Shown piece after piece: positions 7,639 through 18,583 of a stretch of DNA of 64,000 nt; positions within the stretch are counted from its first letter, which is position 1, and each line of letters starts with the position of its first letter. The translations under genes and the position numbers were made by a program. Location of the stretch: contig NZ_SNZJ01000001.1 in the NCBI RefSeq assembly GCF_004363555.1, positions 124,001-188,000 of the forward strand, given 5' to 3'. The notes under the pieces are model-generated. The model ran no database searches and was not told the origin of the DNA. It saw only the letters and a list, made by a program, of their open reading frames with translations. This stretch comes from Halomonas ventosae. GTDB taxonomy: Bacteria; Pseudomonadota; Gammaproteobacteria; Pseudomonadales; Halomonadaceae.

Positions 7639-9024
7639 ATGCAAGTTTCCGTCGATACGACCTCCCAGATTGAACGCCGCATCAAGGTCCAGGTGCCGGC
7701 CGCCGAGGTCGACGAGGCCGTTGCCGCCCGTCTCAAGGATGCCGCCAAGAACGTTCGCATGGACGGCTTCCGCAAGGGCAAGGTCCCGATGTCGGTGATT
7801 CGCCAGCGCTACGGGCGCGGCGTGCGCGACGAGGTGGTGGGCGAAGTGATGCGCGAGCGCTACGTGCGTGCCATCTCCGAGCACGAGCTCAACCCGGCCG
7901 GCTACCCGCAGATCGAGGCCACCGTCAATGAGGCGGGCAAGGACCTGGAGTTCACCGCGACCCTCGAGATCTATCCCGAGGTCGAGCTGTCGTCCATCGA
8001 GGGTACCGAGGTCGAGCGTCCGGTGGTCGAGGTGACCGAGGCCGACGTCGACGAGATGATCGATACCCTGCGCAAGCAGAATGCGGGCTGGGAAGAGGTC
8101 GAGCGTGCCGCCGAGGAGGGCGACCAGGTCAAGATCGACTTCCAGGGCTTCCTGGGTGACGAGCCCTTCGAGGGCGGCAGCGCCGAGGGCCACGAGCTGG
8201 TGATCGGTTCCGGCAGCTTCATCCCCGGCTTCGAGGAGCAGCTGATCGGCGCCAAGGCGGGCGAGGAGAAGGAGCTCAAGGTCACCTTCCCCGAGGACTA
8301 CCAGGCCGAGCAGCTGGCCGGCCAGGAAGCGACCTTCAAGGTCAAGGTCCACGCCGTGAAGGGCCAGGCCCTCCCCGAGGTGGATGCCGAGTTCGTCGAG
8401 AAGTTCGGCGTCGAGGACGGCGACCTGGACAAGTTCCGCGCCGAGGTCAAGAAGAACATGACCCGCGAGGCGACCCAGGCCGTCGACAACCGCGTCAAGC
8501 AGCAGGTGCTCGAGGCCCTGAAGAAGGTCAACGACATCCCGGTGCCCCAGGCGCTGGTGCAGCAGGAGACCGAAGGCCTCAAGCGCCAGGCGGCCCAGCA
8601 GTTCGGCCTCGGCGAGGACTTCGACGTCAGCCAGCTGCCCGACGAGCTGTTCGCCGAGCAAGCCAAGAGCCGCGTCCAGGTCGGCCTGCTGCTGGCCGAG
8701 GTGATCAAGGCCAACGAACTCGCCGCCAGCGACGACGAGATCAAGGCCAAGGTCGAGGAGCTGGCCCAGCAGTATCAGGACCCCCAGCAGGTGGTCGAAT
8801 ACTACATGAGCAACGATCAGCTCAAGACCCAGGTCCAGTCGGCTATCCTCGAAGAGAAGGCCGTCGATGTCCTGCTTGAGCAGGCCAGCGTCAAGGACGT
8901 GGAGATGAGCTACCAGGAGGCCCTCGCCGCGGCCCAGCAGCAGGGCGAGGCCGACGCGGAAGGCGAAGAGGCCGAGGCCGAGTCTCAGGGTGAAGAGCCC
9001 CAGGGCGAAGAGAAGCAGGCCTGA
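7639..9024 (+). CDS. tig: Trigger factor (ribosome-associated chaperone/PPIase)
   Basis: Binds ribosomal protein uL23 at the exit tunnel and shields nascent chains; also a prolyl isomerase. The 461-residue protein has the ribosome-binding signature GFRKGKVP (43-50), a central FKBP-like domain (about 155-240, including [13 protein letters not shown] and [10 protein letters not shown]) and the alpha-helical C-terminal chaperone arms. The last 35 residues are extremely acidic (E/D/Q-rich), longer than the E. coli tail, plausibly a halophile adaptation. First gene of the tig-clpP-clpX-lon block. Confidence 0.97.
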   Translation: MQVSVDTTSQIERRIKVQVPAAEVDEAVAARLKDAAKNVRMDGFRKGKVPMSVIRQRYGRGVRDEVVGEVMRERYVRAISEHELNPAGYPQIEATVNEAGKDLEFTATLEIYPEVELSSIEGTEVERPVVEVTEADVDEMIDTLRKQNAGWEEVERAAEEGDQVKIDFQGFLGDEPFEGGSAEGHELVIGSGSFIPGFEEQLIGAKAGEEKELKVTFPEDYQAEQLAGQEATFKVKVHAVKGQALPEVDAEFVEKFGVEDGDLDKFRAEVKKNMTREATQAVDNRVKQQVLEALKKVNDIPVPQALVQQETEGLKRQAAQQFGLGEDFDVSQLPDELFAEQAKSRVQVGLLLAEVIKANELAASDDEIKAKVEELAQQYQDPQQVVEYYMSNDQLKTQVQSAILEEKAVDVLLEQASVKDVEMSYQEALAAAQQQGEADAEGEEAEAESQGEEPQGEEKQA

Positions 9025-9039
9025 TCGCGCTATGGCGCA

Positions 9040-9067
9040 CCCTGCCTGGCCCCGCGGCCGGGCAGGG
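9040..9067 (+). terminator. Hairpin between tig and clpP
   Basis: CCCTGCC-T-GGCC, loop CCGC, GGCC-G-GGCAGGG form a 12-bp stem with one T-G wobble. There is no T-run, so it may be an attenuator or RNA-stabilising stem and not a full terminator. Confidence 0.5.
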
Positions 9068-9112
9068 CGTTACCTGACGCTTCCATTCATCGGATCCAAG
9101 GACATCACCCAG

Positions 9113-9733
9113 ATGAGCAACCCGTTCGATATCCAATCCGCCGGTGGCCTGGTGCCCATGGTGGTCGAGCAGAGCGCGCGCGGCGAGCGGGCTTACGACA
9201 TCTATTCCCGCCTGCTCAAGGAGCGCGTGATCTTCCTGGTGGGCCCGGTGGAAGACTACATGGCCAACCTGCTGGTGGCACAGCTGCTGTTCCTCGAGTC
9301 CGAGAACCCGGACAAGGACATCCACCTGTACATCAACTCCCCGGGAGGCTCGGTGACCGCCGGCATGTCGGTCTACGACACCATGCAGTTCATCAAGCCC
9401 GACGTCTCCACGGTCTGCATCGGCCAGGCGGCGAGCATGGGCGCGCTGCTGCTGGCCGGCGGCGCCGCGGGCAAGCGCTACTGCCTGCCCAACTCGCGGA
9501 TGATGATCCACCAGCCGCTGGGCGGCTACCAGGGGCAGGCCTCGGACATCGAGATCCACACCCGCGAGATCCTCGGCATCCGCGACAAGCTCAACCAGAT
9601 CCTGGCCCATCACACCGGCCAGGACATCGAGACCATCGCCCGGGATACCGACCGCGACAACTTTATGAACGGCCCGCAGGCCGCCGAGTACGGCCTGATC
9701 GATGCGGTGCTGGAACAGCGGCCGACATCCTGA
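9113..9733 (+). CDS. clpP: ATP-dependent Clp protease proteolytic subunit
   Basis: Forms the tetradecameric serine-protease barrel that pairs with ClpX or ClpA. The catalytic triad is visible: Ser108 in GQAASMGA, His133 in MMIHQPLGG and Asp182 in DRDNFM. At 206 residues it matches E. coli ClpP, including a short N-terminal propeptide. I chose ATG 9113 (AAGGA upstream); an open frame continues upstream to 8990 but runs into tig and is not conserved-looking. clpX follows after 125 bases. Confidence 0.97.
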   Translation: MSNPFDIQSAGGLVPMVVEQSARGERAYDIYSRLLKERVIFLVGPVEDYMANLLVAQLLFLESENPDKDIHLYINSPGGSVTAGMSVYDTMQFIKPDVSTVCIGQAASMGALLLAGGAAGKRYCLPNSRMMIHQPLGGYQGQASDIEIHTREILGIRDKLNQILAHHTGQDIETIARDTDRDNFMNGPQAAEYGLIDAVLEQRPTS

Positions 9734-9779
9734 TAGCGTGAATTTCACCCGAGTGACCTTCATGCACTGAGACGTTTCC

Positions 9780-9838
9780 CGGCGGCCGAGGCCGCCGTGG
9801 TGAACCCGACGCCCCATGAGCCATACTATGGGGGCGTC
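9780..9838 (+). other. Two hairpins in the clpP-clpX gap
   Basis: GGCGGCC-GA-GGCCGCC (9781-9796, extended by C9780/G9797) and GACGCCCCAT...ATGGGGGCGTC (9808-9838, one bulged G). The second ends 20 bases before the clpX start. Neither has a T-run. They could act as a partial terminator or as mRNA-processing and stability elements separating clpP from clpX expression. Confidence 0.55.
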
Positions 9839-9858
9839 ACTATGAAAGAGGTACGCGA

Positions 9859-11139
9859 ATGGCCGACGGCAAAGGCAAGGACGAAGGCGGCAAGCTGCTC
9901 TACTGCTCGTTCTGCGGCAAGAACCAGAATGAGGTACGCAAGCTGATTGCCGGCCCGTCCGTCTATATCTGCGATGAGTGTGTCGACCTCTGCAACGACA
10001 TCATTCGCGAGGAGGTGCTCGATGCCGATGCCGAGACCGACGAGGAGCGCCTGCCCGCTCCCCGCGAGATTCGTCACACCCTCGATGACTACGTGATCGG
10101 CCAGGACCGCGCCAAGATGGTGCTGTCGGTGGCGGTCTACAACCACTACAAGCGTCTGCGCTTCGGCGCCAAGGACGACGCCGTCGAGCTTGGCAAGTCG
10201 AACATCCTGCTGATCGGCCCCACCGGTAGCGGCAAGACGCTGCTCGCCGAGACCCTGGCGCGGCTGCTCAATGTGCCCTTCACCATCGCCGATGCCACCA
10301 CCCTCACCGAGGCGGGCTATGTCGGCGAGGACGTGGAGAACATCATCCAGAAGCTGCTGCAGAAGTGCGACTACGATGTGGAGAAGGCCCAGCGTGGCAT
10401 CGTCTACATCGACGAGATCGACAAGATCTCGCGCAAGTCGGACAACCCCTCCATCACCCGTGACGTCTCGGGCGAGGGCGTGCAGCAGGCGCTGCTCAAG
10501 CTGATCGAGGGCACCACCGCCTCGGTGCCGCCCCAGGGCGGGCGCAAGCACCCCCAGCAGGAATTCCTGCAGGTCGATACCGGCAACATCCTGTTCATCG
10601 TCGGCGGCGCCTTCGCCGGGCTGGACAAGGTGATCCGGGATCGCGCCGAGAAGGGCGGCATCGGCTTCAATGCCGTGGTCAAGAGCAAGGACGAGACCAA
10701 GGGCGTCGGCGACCTGCTGCTCGACGTGGAGCCCGAGGACCTGGTCAAGTTCGGCCTGATCCCCGAGTTCGTGGGTCGCCTGCCGGTGATCGCCACCCTC
10801 ACCGAGCTCACCGAGGATGCCTTGATCCAGATCCTCACCGAGCCGAAGAACTCGCTGATCAAGCAGTACGCCCGGCTGTTCGAGATGGAAGGCGTGGAGC
10901 TGGAGTTCCGCGAGGATGCCCTGCGGGCGGTGGCCGGCAAGGCCATGGCGCGCAAGACCGGCGCCCGCGGCCTGCGCTCGATCCTCGAGTCCGTGCTGCT
11001 CGATACCATGTACGAGATTCCCTCGCTGGAGGGGGTGTCCAAGGTGGTGATCGATGCCTCGGTCATCGCCGGCGAGAGCGAGCCGCTGCTGATCTACTCC
11101 CAGCAGGAAGCGCAGCGGGTCGACGGCACCGACGGCTGA
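9859..11139 (+). CDS. clpX: ATP-dependent Clp protease ATPase subunit ClpX
   Basis: AAA+ unfoldase that recognises substrates (for example ssrA-tagged proteins) and feeds ClpP. The 426-residue protein has the N-terminal zinc-binding domain (Cys16, Cys19, Cys38, Cys41), Walker A GPTGSGKT (about 118-125), the GYVGEDVE pore-loop, Walker [11 protein letters not shown], the IGF-type ClpP-binding loop (GGIGFNA) and sensor-2 region TGARGLRS. Complete and ordinary. Confidence 0.98.
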   Translation: MADGKGKDEGGKLLYCSFCGKNQNEVRKLIAGPSVYICDECVDLCNDIIREEVLDADAETDEERLPAPREIRHTLDDYVIGQDRAKMVLSVAVYNHYKRLRFGAKDDAVELGKSNILLIGPTGSGKTLLAETLARLLNVPFTIADATTLTEAGYVGEDVENIIQKLLQKCDYDVEKAQRGIVYIDEIDKISRKSDNPSITRDVSGEGVQQALLKLIEGTTASVPPQGGRKHPQQEFLQVDTGNILFIVGGAFAGLDKVIRDRAEKGGIGFNAVVKSKDETKGVGDLLLDVEPEDLVKFGLIPEFVGRLPVIATLTELTEDALIQILTEPKNSLIKQYARLFEMEGVELEFREDALRAVAGKAMARKTGARGLRSILESVLLDTMYEIPSLEGVSKVVIDASVIAGESEPLLIYSQQEAQRVDGTDG

Positions 11140-11251
11140 ACCAGCGGGCGCCATTCGCCCCGATGAGGGAGCGGCTTCATCCGCGAGGTGCCCGGTCGGC
11201 GCCTCGGGCGATGGACCCGCTCCCCTTCTTTTGCGCGCCGGCGCGTGCTGC

Positions 11252-11280
11252 CTTGCAATGCCGCCGGTTCGCCCCCACTC
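11252..11280 (+). promoter_or_regulatory. Heat-shock (sigma-32-like) promoter of lon
   Basis: CTTGCAA (11252-11258), a 14-bp spacer and CCCCACTC (11273-11280) resemble the RpoH consensus CTTGAAA/CCCCATNT. It lies 40 bases before lon, a classic RpoH target. Identified by eye, so the exact start is uncertain. Confidence 0.55.
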
Positions 11281-11319
11281 CTTGGGTATCCATCCGATTT
11301 CGTGTGAGGAACGTCTGCG

Positions 11320-13728
<2,409 letters not shown>

Positions 13729-13740
13729 CGATAATTTCCT

Positions 13741-13772
13741 CGCCATGCCGGTCACAGAATCCCGGTATGGCG
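13741..13772 (+). terminator. Hairpin downstream of lon
   Basis: CGCCATGCCGG and CCGGTATGGCG form an 11-bp stem with one G-T wobble and a 10-nt loop, 12 bases after the lon stop. No T-run follows; possibly a weak terminator or 3' stabiliser ahead of the independent hupB promoter. Confidence 0.5.
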
Positions 13773-13793
13773 GGGGTTGGCAAGGAAGGTTGC

Positions 13794-13823
13794 TTGACAG
13801 GACTTTCACCGCATTGCTATAAA
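13794..13823 (+). promoter_or_regulatory. Sigma-70 promoter of hupB
   Basis: A perfect -35 TTGACA (13794-13799), 18-bp spacer and TATAAA (13818-13823). The best promoter in the window, as expected for an abundant nucleoid protein; it leaves a leader of roughly 75 bases before the GTG start. Confidence 0.85.
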
Positions 13824-13905
13824 CTACCGCCATGCTGTGATCGCGTCAGTCAGCCGAAAGTCTCGCCGATTAGAGCCAATTTACGAAAACGTCAAGGGGT
13901 GAAGT

Positions 13906-14178
13906 GTGAACAAATCCGAGCTGATCGAAGCCATTGCCGCGTCTGCCGACATTCCCAAGGCAGCGGCTTCTCGTGCGCTGGATGCCATGGTCGAGACCGT
14001 GACCGACAGCCTCAAGAAGGGTGACAGCGTTTCCCTGGTGGGCTTCGGTACCTTCCAGGTGAAGGAGCGCGCCGCCCGCACCGGCCGTAACCCGCAGACC
14101 GGTCAGCCGATCGAGATCAGCGCTGCCAAGGTGCCCAGCTTCAAGGCCGGCAAGGCGCTCAAGGACTCCGTCAACTGA
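13906..14178 (+). CDS. hupB: DNA-binding protein HU-beta
   Basis: A 90-residue nucleoid-associated protein that bends DNA non-specifically. The sequence is canonical HU: N-terminal helices [11 protein letters not shown], the core [20 protein letters not shown] with the DNA-intercalating beta arm, and C-terminal [15 protein letters not shown] start with AAGGGGTGAAG ribosome site. Located between lon and ppiD as in E. coli, with its own promoter and terminator. Confidence 0.98.
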   Translation: MNKSELIEAIAASADIPKAAASRALDAMVETVTDSLKKGDSVSLVGFGTFQVKERAARTGRNPQTGQPIEISAAKVPSFKAGKALKDSVN

Positions 14179-14217
14179 GTCGACGGCGCCTGCCGCACCA
14201 CTGACGGTTGGTTCCAT

Positions 14218-14254
14218 AACAGGCGCATCGCCCCGGCGGTGCGCCTGTTCTTTT
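14218..14254 (+). terminator. Rho-independent terminator of hupB
   Basis: AACAGGCGCA (14218-14227) pairs with TGCGCCTGTT (14240-14249), 12-nt loop with further GC pairing, followed by CTTTTG. Position 40 bases after the hupB stop. Confidence 0.85.
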
Positions 14255-14360
14255 GTCGGTCCTCCTTTTTCGCCCACCCTCACCGCTGCCGGCGTCGCGT
14301 GATGCCCGGTGATGCGTATAATGTGGCGCGACCCGACTCACTTGATCCGCAGAGGCCTGC

Positions 14361-16178
14361 ATGCTGCAAAGTATTCGTGACCGCTCCAGGAGCTGGGGCG
14401 CGAAGATCATCATCGGCGCCGTGGTCGTGACCATGGCGCTTTTCGGCGTGGAATCGCTGGTCGGACTGCTGGGCAACAGTGGCGACGAGGTCGCCGAGGT
14501 CAACGGCGAGCCGATCACCCGCCAGCAGCTGGAGATGGAAGTCCAGCGCGCGATCCGCAGCGGGCAGGTGCCGCCTGAGCAGGAGCGCGCGCTGCGGGCC
14601 GAGATGCTCGACATGCTGATCACCGACCGCCTGCTGACCCAGTATGCCGAGGAGGGTGGCCTGCATGTCTCCGAGGAGCAGCTCGACCAGCTGATCGTCA
14701 ACCTGCCGGAGTTCCAGGACGCCAACGGTCGCTTCGACCGGGACCTGTTCCGCAACCGTCTCGCCAGTGCCGGCTTCACGCCGCTCTCGTTCCGCCAGCA
14801 GCTCAGCGTCGACGTGAAACGCCAGCAGCTCCAGCAGGGCCTGGCGGTGAGCGACTTCACCCTGGAGGAGGAGCGCGAGCGCCTCGCCGCGCTGCAGCGC
14901 CAGACCCGCACCTTTCGCCACCATGCCCTGGTGCCGGCGGACCTGGAGTCACCGCCCGAGGTCAATCAGCAGGCGCTGGAGGACTACTACGCCACCCACG
15001 AGGCGGACTACCGGCGTCCCGAACAGGTCCGGCTGAACTATGTGGTGCTCGACCGCCAGCAGATGGCCGAGCAGGCCGAGGTCAGCGAGGAGGCACTGCG
15101 TGAGGCCTGGGAGGAGGGCGCGGCCGAGGCGGACCGCCGGGTCTCCCACATCATGGTGACGTTCGGCGACGCGCGCAGCCGCAAGGAGGCCGAGGCCATC
15201 CTCGAGCAGGTGCAGGAGCGCCTCGCCGGGGGCGAGGCCTTCGACCAGCTGGCCGCCGAGGTGTCCGACGACACCTCCACCAGCGACAACGGCGGCGACC
15301 TTGGGGTCATCTCCCGCGGCTTCTTCGGCGAGGCCTTCGAGGAGGCGGCCTTCTCCCTGGGCGAGGGTGAGGTGTCCGAGATCGTCGAGACCGACAACGG
15401 CCTGCACCTGGTCAAGGTCACCGAGCTGGACCGTCCCGCCTTCGAGGAGAGCCGCGACGAGCTGCGTCGTCAGCTAGCCCGGGACCAGGTCACCGATGCC
15501 TTCAACGAGAAGGCCCAGCGCCTGATCGACGACAGCTTCGCCGCCGAGGACCTGGCGAGCGTGGCCGAGGACCTCGGCCTGGAACTGCAGCAGAGCGACT
15601 GGGTTGGTCGCGACGGCGCCGAAGGTGTGCTCTCCGAGCCGGGCGTGATGGAACAGGCCTTCAGTGGCGATGTCCTGGAGGAGCGCTATAACAGCGAGGT
15701 GATCGAGCTCGACGAGGATCGCCGCCTGGTGCTGCGGGTGGCCGAGCATCGCGAGGCGACCACCCTGCCGCTGGCCGAGGTGCGTGACGAGGTCGAGGCC
15801 GCGGTGCGCCGCGAGAAGACCCGTGAGGCGCTGGTCGAGCTGGCCGCGGAACGCGTCGAGCGCCTGCGCGCCGGCGAATCCCTGGAGATCGCGTGGCAGC
15901 AGGCCGAGGCCGTCAGCCGCCAGGGCGGGAGCGACCTCCCCAATGCACTGATCGAGGCCGCCTTCCGCCTGCCGCATCCCGAGGGTGACACGCCGGTCTA
16001 CGGTCATGCCGTGGACGGCGAGCGCGTGGTGCTGATCGCCCTGGACGAGGTGCAGCCCGGCGAGCCCAACGAGCAGATCGAATCCTTCGTGGCCCGCATG
16101 GCGGAACGGCTTCGCGCCCAGGCAGCCATCCAGGGGCTGCTCGACGACCTGCGCGAGGAAGCCGAGATTCGGCGGTAG
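14361..16178 (+). CDS. ppiD: Periplasmic folding chaperone PpiD (SurA-N/parvulin)
   Basis: Membrane-anchored chaperone that binds proteins emerging from SecYEG. The 605-residue protein has one N-terminal membrane segment (about 16-36), a SurA-type N-terminal chaperone domain, a parvulin-like domain (about 265-360, with VSHIMVTFGDAR and GGDLGVISRGFF) and a C-terminal helical part. Length and layout match PpiD (623 in E. coli). TATAAT at 14317-14322 is a plausible -10 without a clear -35. Very acidic, Glu/Asp-rich composition fits a halophile. Confidence 0.94.
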   Translation: MLQSIRDRSRSWGAKIIIGAVVVTMALFGVESLVGLLGNSGDEVAEVNGEPITRQQLEMEVQRAIRSGQVPPEQERALRAEMLDMLITDRLLTQYAEEGGLHVSEEQLDQLIVNLPEFQDANGRFDRDLFRNRLASAGFTPLSFRQQLSVDVKRQQLQQGLAVSDFTLEEERERLAALQRQTRTFRHHALVPADLESPPEVNQQALEDYYATHEADYRRPEQVRLNYVVLDRQQMAEQAEVSEEALREAWEEGAAEADRRVSHIMVTFGDARSRKEAEAILEQVQERLAGGEAFDQLAAEVSDDTSTSDNGGDLGVISRGFFGEAFEEAAFSLGEGEVSEIVETDNGLHLVKVTELDRPAFEESRDELRRQLARDQVTDAFNEKAQRLIDDSFAAEDLASVAEDLGLELQQSDWVGRDGAEGVLSEPGVMEQAFSGDVLEERYNSEVIELDEDRRLVLRVAEHREATTLPLAEVRDEVEAAVRREKTREALVELAAERVERLRAGESLEIAWQQAEAVSRQGGSDLPNALIEAAFRLPHPEGDTPVYGHAVDGERVVLIALDEVQPGEPNEQIESFVARMAERLRAQAAIQGLLDDLREEAEIRR

Positions 16179-16221
16179 GACCCAGCTACAAGCACCGAGC
16201 GCCGAGCGCCGAGCTACAAGT

Positions 16222-16259
16222 AAACCCCGAAGGTCTCGGCCTTCGGGGTTTGCGTTTTC
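16222..16259 (+). terminator. Rho-independent terminator of ppiD
   Basis: AAACCCCGAAGG (16222-16233) and CCTTCGGGGTTT (16240-16251) form a perfect 12-bp stem with loop TCTCGG, followed by GCGTTTTCT. Confidence 0.9.
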
Positions 16260-16284
16260 TCGAGAGCATCACATCGTGACCGCC

Positions 16285-16380
16285 GCTTGGCAGCTTGGCA
16301 GCTTGGCAGCTTGGCAGCTTGGCAGCTTGGCAGCTTGGCAGCTTGGCAGCTTGGCAGCTTGGCCGCTTGGCCGCTTGGCC
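16285..16380. repeat. Tandem array of a GCTTGGCA octamer (12 units)
   Basis: Nine exact copies of GCTTGGCA (16285-16356) are followed by three copies of GCTTGGCC (16357-16380) and a degenerate remnant TGCTGGCCC. The period is 8 bp, head to tail. It is noncoding, placed after the ppiD terminator and 13 bp before a Zur-like operator. Each unit contains TTGGCA, a five-of-six match to a -35 hexamer. Such perfect short arrays change copy number by replication slippage. Confidence 0.95.
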
Positions 16381-16393
16381 TGCTGGCCCTTTA

Positions 16394-16408
16394 TGTTACT
16401 CTATAACA
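16394..16408. promoter_or_regulatory. Zur-like operator upstream of the COG0523 gene
   Basis: TGTTACTCTATAACA has perfect 5-bp arms (TGTTA/TAACA) and differs from the gammaproteobacterial Zur pattern TGTTATAATATAACA only in three central positions. It overlaps TATAAC, a possible -10, and lies 25 bases before the start of a metal-chaperone GTPase gene, a well-known Zur target class. The consensus is quoted from memory. Confidence 0.6.
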
Positions 16409-16433
16409 CTTTTGCCGCTCCCGGAGATTCGCC

Positions 16434-17459
16434 ATGCCCGCTCCCCTGGCCAATGTGCCTGTCCATCTGGTCACCGGTTTCCTGGGTAGCGGCAAGAGCA
16501 CCCTGATTCGCCGGCTGATCGAGCAGAAGCCCGAGGGGGAGCGCTGGGCCGTGGTGATCAACGAGTTCGGTCGGGTCGGCATCGACCAGGCGATGTTCGC
16601 CGAACGCGACGACCTGGTGGTCAAGGGGTTGCCGGGTGGCTGCCTCTGCTGCCAGTTGGCCTTCGTGCTGCAGGCCTCGCTGGTCAACTTGCTGCATCGC
16701 TACCGGCCGGACCGGCTGATCATCGAGCCCTCGGGGCTCGGTCATCCGGCGGGTCTGCTGGACGTGCTGCGCGGCGAGGGCTTCGAGGGAGTGCTGGACG
16801 TCCGGGACATCATCGCGCTGCTGGATCCCTGGCGCCTCGATGACCCGCGGGCCCGGGAGCACGAGACCTTCCGCGACCAGCTGGCCATGGCCGACGGGGT
16901 GGCGCTGACCATGACCGACCTGGCCACACCCGCTCAACGCGAGGCGGCCCGCGCCTGGCTGGGCGAGTGCTGGCCGGCCAAGCGCTGGCTCGCCGAGGCG
17001 CCCCATGGGGAGTTGCCGCCCTCCCTGCTGCTGGATAGCCGCCGGCATGCGAATTTGACCGCAGCCGCCTCGCCCTCTCACCAGGCAGCCCGTCCGGCGG
17101 CGGCCCCCCTGGTGCTCGATGACGTCGCGTTTCGCGAGCCGGAACCCGGCAGGCCGCTGCGGGAGGAGGGCGCTTCGCTGGGGCATGCCACCCTGGGGTG
17201 GCGATGGCATGCCGCCGAGGTCTTCGATCTGGACCGGGTCGCGATGCTGCTGGGCGAGCTATCCCCGGTGCTGCGGGTAAAGGGCGTGCTGCACACCACC
17301 GAGGGCTGGAAGCTCTACAACCGCGCCGGTGGCGCGGTCAGCCTCTCCGAGACCGCCTGGCGTCGGGATTCACGCCTTGAGCTGATCGGCGAGGCGGGCA
17401 GCCTGCCGGCGGCCGAGGAGTTGGAGGCGAGGCTGGCGACCTGCCTGGAACATCGCTGA
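16434..17459 (+). CDS. COG0523 (CobW/ZigA/YciC-type) metallochaperone GTPase
   Basis: G3E-family P-loop GTPases that deliver metals, mostly zinc, to client proteins. The 341-residue protein has Walker A GFLGSGKST (15-23), the metal motif CxCC in GGCLCCQ (Cys70, Cys72, Cys73), the E-P-S-G-L segment (98-102) and a C-terminal CobW_C domain (about 245-335). The usual NKxD guanine-specificity motif is TMTD (159-162), lacking the lysine. A Zur-like box upstream suggests induction under zinc limitation. Zinc as cargo is inferred; cobalt or nitrile-hydratase partners are not nearby. Confidence 0.88.
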   Translation: MPAPLANVPVHLVTGFLGSGKSTLIRRLIEQKPEGERWAVVINEFGRVGIDQAMFAERDDLVVKGLPGGCLCCQLAFVLQASLVNLLHRYRPDRLIIEPSGLGHPAGLLDVLRGEGFEGVLDVRDIIALLDPWRLDDPRAREHETFRDQLAMADGVALTMTDLATPAQREAARAWLGECWPAKRWLAEAPHGELPPSLLLDSRRHANLTAAASPSHQAARPAAAPLVLDDVAFREPEPGRPLREEGASLGHATLGWRWHAAEVFDLDRVAMLLGELSPVLRVKGVLHTTEGWKLYNRAGGAVSLSETAWRRDSRLELIGEAGSLPAAEELEARLATCLEHR

Positions 17460-17534
17460 GACACCTGGGTGGTGGAAGCGCTCGGTTCGGCGGCCGATTT
17501 GCCGCGCGATGGGGTTGTCGGAGGGCGCCATCAA

Positions 17535-17734
17535 TCGCTTTGCAAGCAAAGCTCCCACGACAACCTGTTCGGTGACGCTATTCCCTGTAGGAGCGCTGCT
17601 TGCAGCGCGATTCTGTGGGCGCCATGCATCGTCGTGGGGGAGGCGAAGGGCCATACCCTTCGCCGTGCAAGCACGGCTCCTACAACTTCTCACCCGAGCT
17701 GTGTCATTGTGTAGGAGCGCTGCTTGCAGCGGGG
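17535..17734. repeat. Cluster of four REP units
   Basis: Units alternate in orientation: TCGCTTTGCAAGCAAAGCTC...(17535-17560), GTAGGAGCGCTGCTTGCAGC...(17587-17610), CGCCGTGCAAGCACGGCTCC...(17661-17684) and GTAGGAGCGCTGCTTGCAGC...(17711-17734). Each is a short hairpin flanked by the conserved GTAGGAG/CTCCTAC or GTGGGAG/CTCCCAC head. They fill the convergent gap between the COG0523 gene and lpxH, and the last unit ends one base before the lpxH stop. Confidence 0.85.
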
Positions 17735-17735
17735 T

Positions 17736-18497
17736 TCAGGAGAGCGAAACAGGCTGCAGCTGAGGTTCGGCGTCGTCCTCGACGACGATCTCCCAGCCCT
17801 TCCCGGGCTGCCAGTCGCCCAGCACATAGCGCTTTCCTGGCCGGCCGTCGACCTCGAGGTCATGCACCGCGGGGCGGTGGGTGTGGCCGTGGATCAAGGT
17901 CGTGACGCCGTGCTCGGCCATTGCCTTCGCCACCTCGTCCGGGGTCACGTCCATGATGTCCTCGGCCTTGTTGGAGTTGGCCTCACCGGACTGCTCGCGC
18001 AATTGCCTGGCCAGCGCGAGCCGCTCCTGGATCGGCATCGACAGCACCTGCTCCTGCCATAGCGGGTGGCGTGCCTGGGCGCGGAAGGCCTGGTAGGCCT
18101 CGTCGCGGGTGCAGAGGCTGTCGCCGTGCATCAGCAGGACGCGCTTGCCGCCGAGCGTCACCACGCTGGGGTCGGGCAGCAGGGAGGCGCCGGCCTCGTT
18201 GGCGAAACGCTCACCCAGCAGGAAGTCGCGGTTGCCGTGCATCAGGTAGAGGGCCGTGCCGCCATCGGCCAGGCGCTTCAGGGCGGCGGCGATCCGCGCG
18301 GCCAGGGGGGCGTTGCCGGTGGGGTCCTGCTCGCCCAGGTCGAGCAGGTCGTCGCCGATCCACGCCTCGAAGAAGTCGCCAAGGATGTAGAGGGCATCAC
18401 AGCCCCGGGCGCGCTCGTCCAGCCAGTGCAGGAAGCCCTCGGTGACTTGGGGAGCGCCGGGGTGAAGGTGCAGGTCGGAAATCAGCAGGGTGGTCAT
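17736..18497 (-). CDS. lpxH: UDP-2,3-diacylglucosamine diphosphatase LpxH
   Basis: Hydrolyses UDP-2,3-diacylglucosamine to lipid X, the fourth step of lipid A synthesis, at the inner membrane. Calcineurin-like phosphoesterase motifs are all present: DLH (Asp8, His10), GDFFE (Asp41), HGNRD (Asn89), HGD (His124) and HGHTH (His203-His207). The 253 residues fit the family (E. coli 240). It follows ppiB by 86 bases on the same strand, as ppiB-lpxH do in E. coli. Confidence 0.96.
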   Translation of the reverse strand: MTTLLISDLHLHPGAPQVTEGFLHWLDERARGCDALYILGDFFEAWIGDDLLDLGEQDPTGNAPLAARIAAALKRLADGGTALYLMHGNRDFLLGERFANEAGASLLPDPSVVTLGGKRVLLMHGDSLCTRDEAYQAFRAQARHPLWQEQVLSMPIQERLALARQLREQSGEANSNKAEDIMDVTPDEVAKAMAEHGVTTLIHGHTHRPAVHDLEVDGRPGKRYVLGDWQPGKGWEIVVEDDAEPQLQPVSLS

Positions 18498-18583
18498 GAG
18501 TGGCCCTGTTCAGACGGTGAAACGAAGCACGCCCGCCGCGATCGGGAAGCGTCGGGCGGGCGTGGTAGCAAGGCAGGTGACCG

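Noticed and set aside
16285..16380. CRISPR-like array
   Set aside because: Units are 8 bp with no spacers and no cas genes are present.
16276..16506. Plus-strand frames with an AWQLGSLA peptide repeat
   Set aside because: They are translations of the 8-bp tandem array, run through the terminator/operator region and overlap the start of the COG0523 gene.
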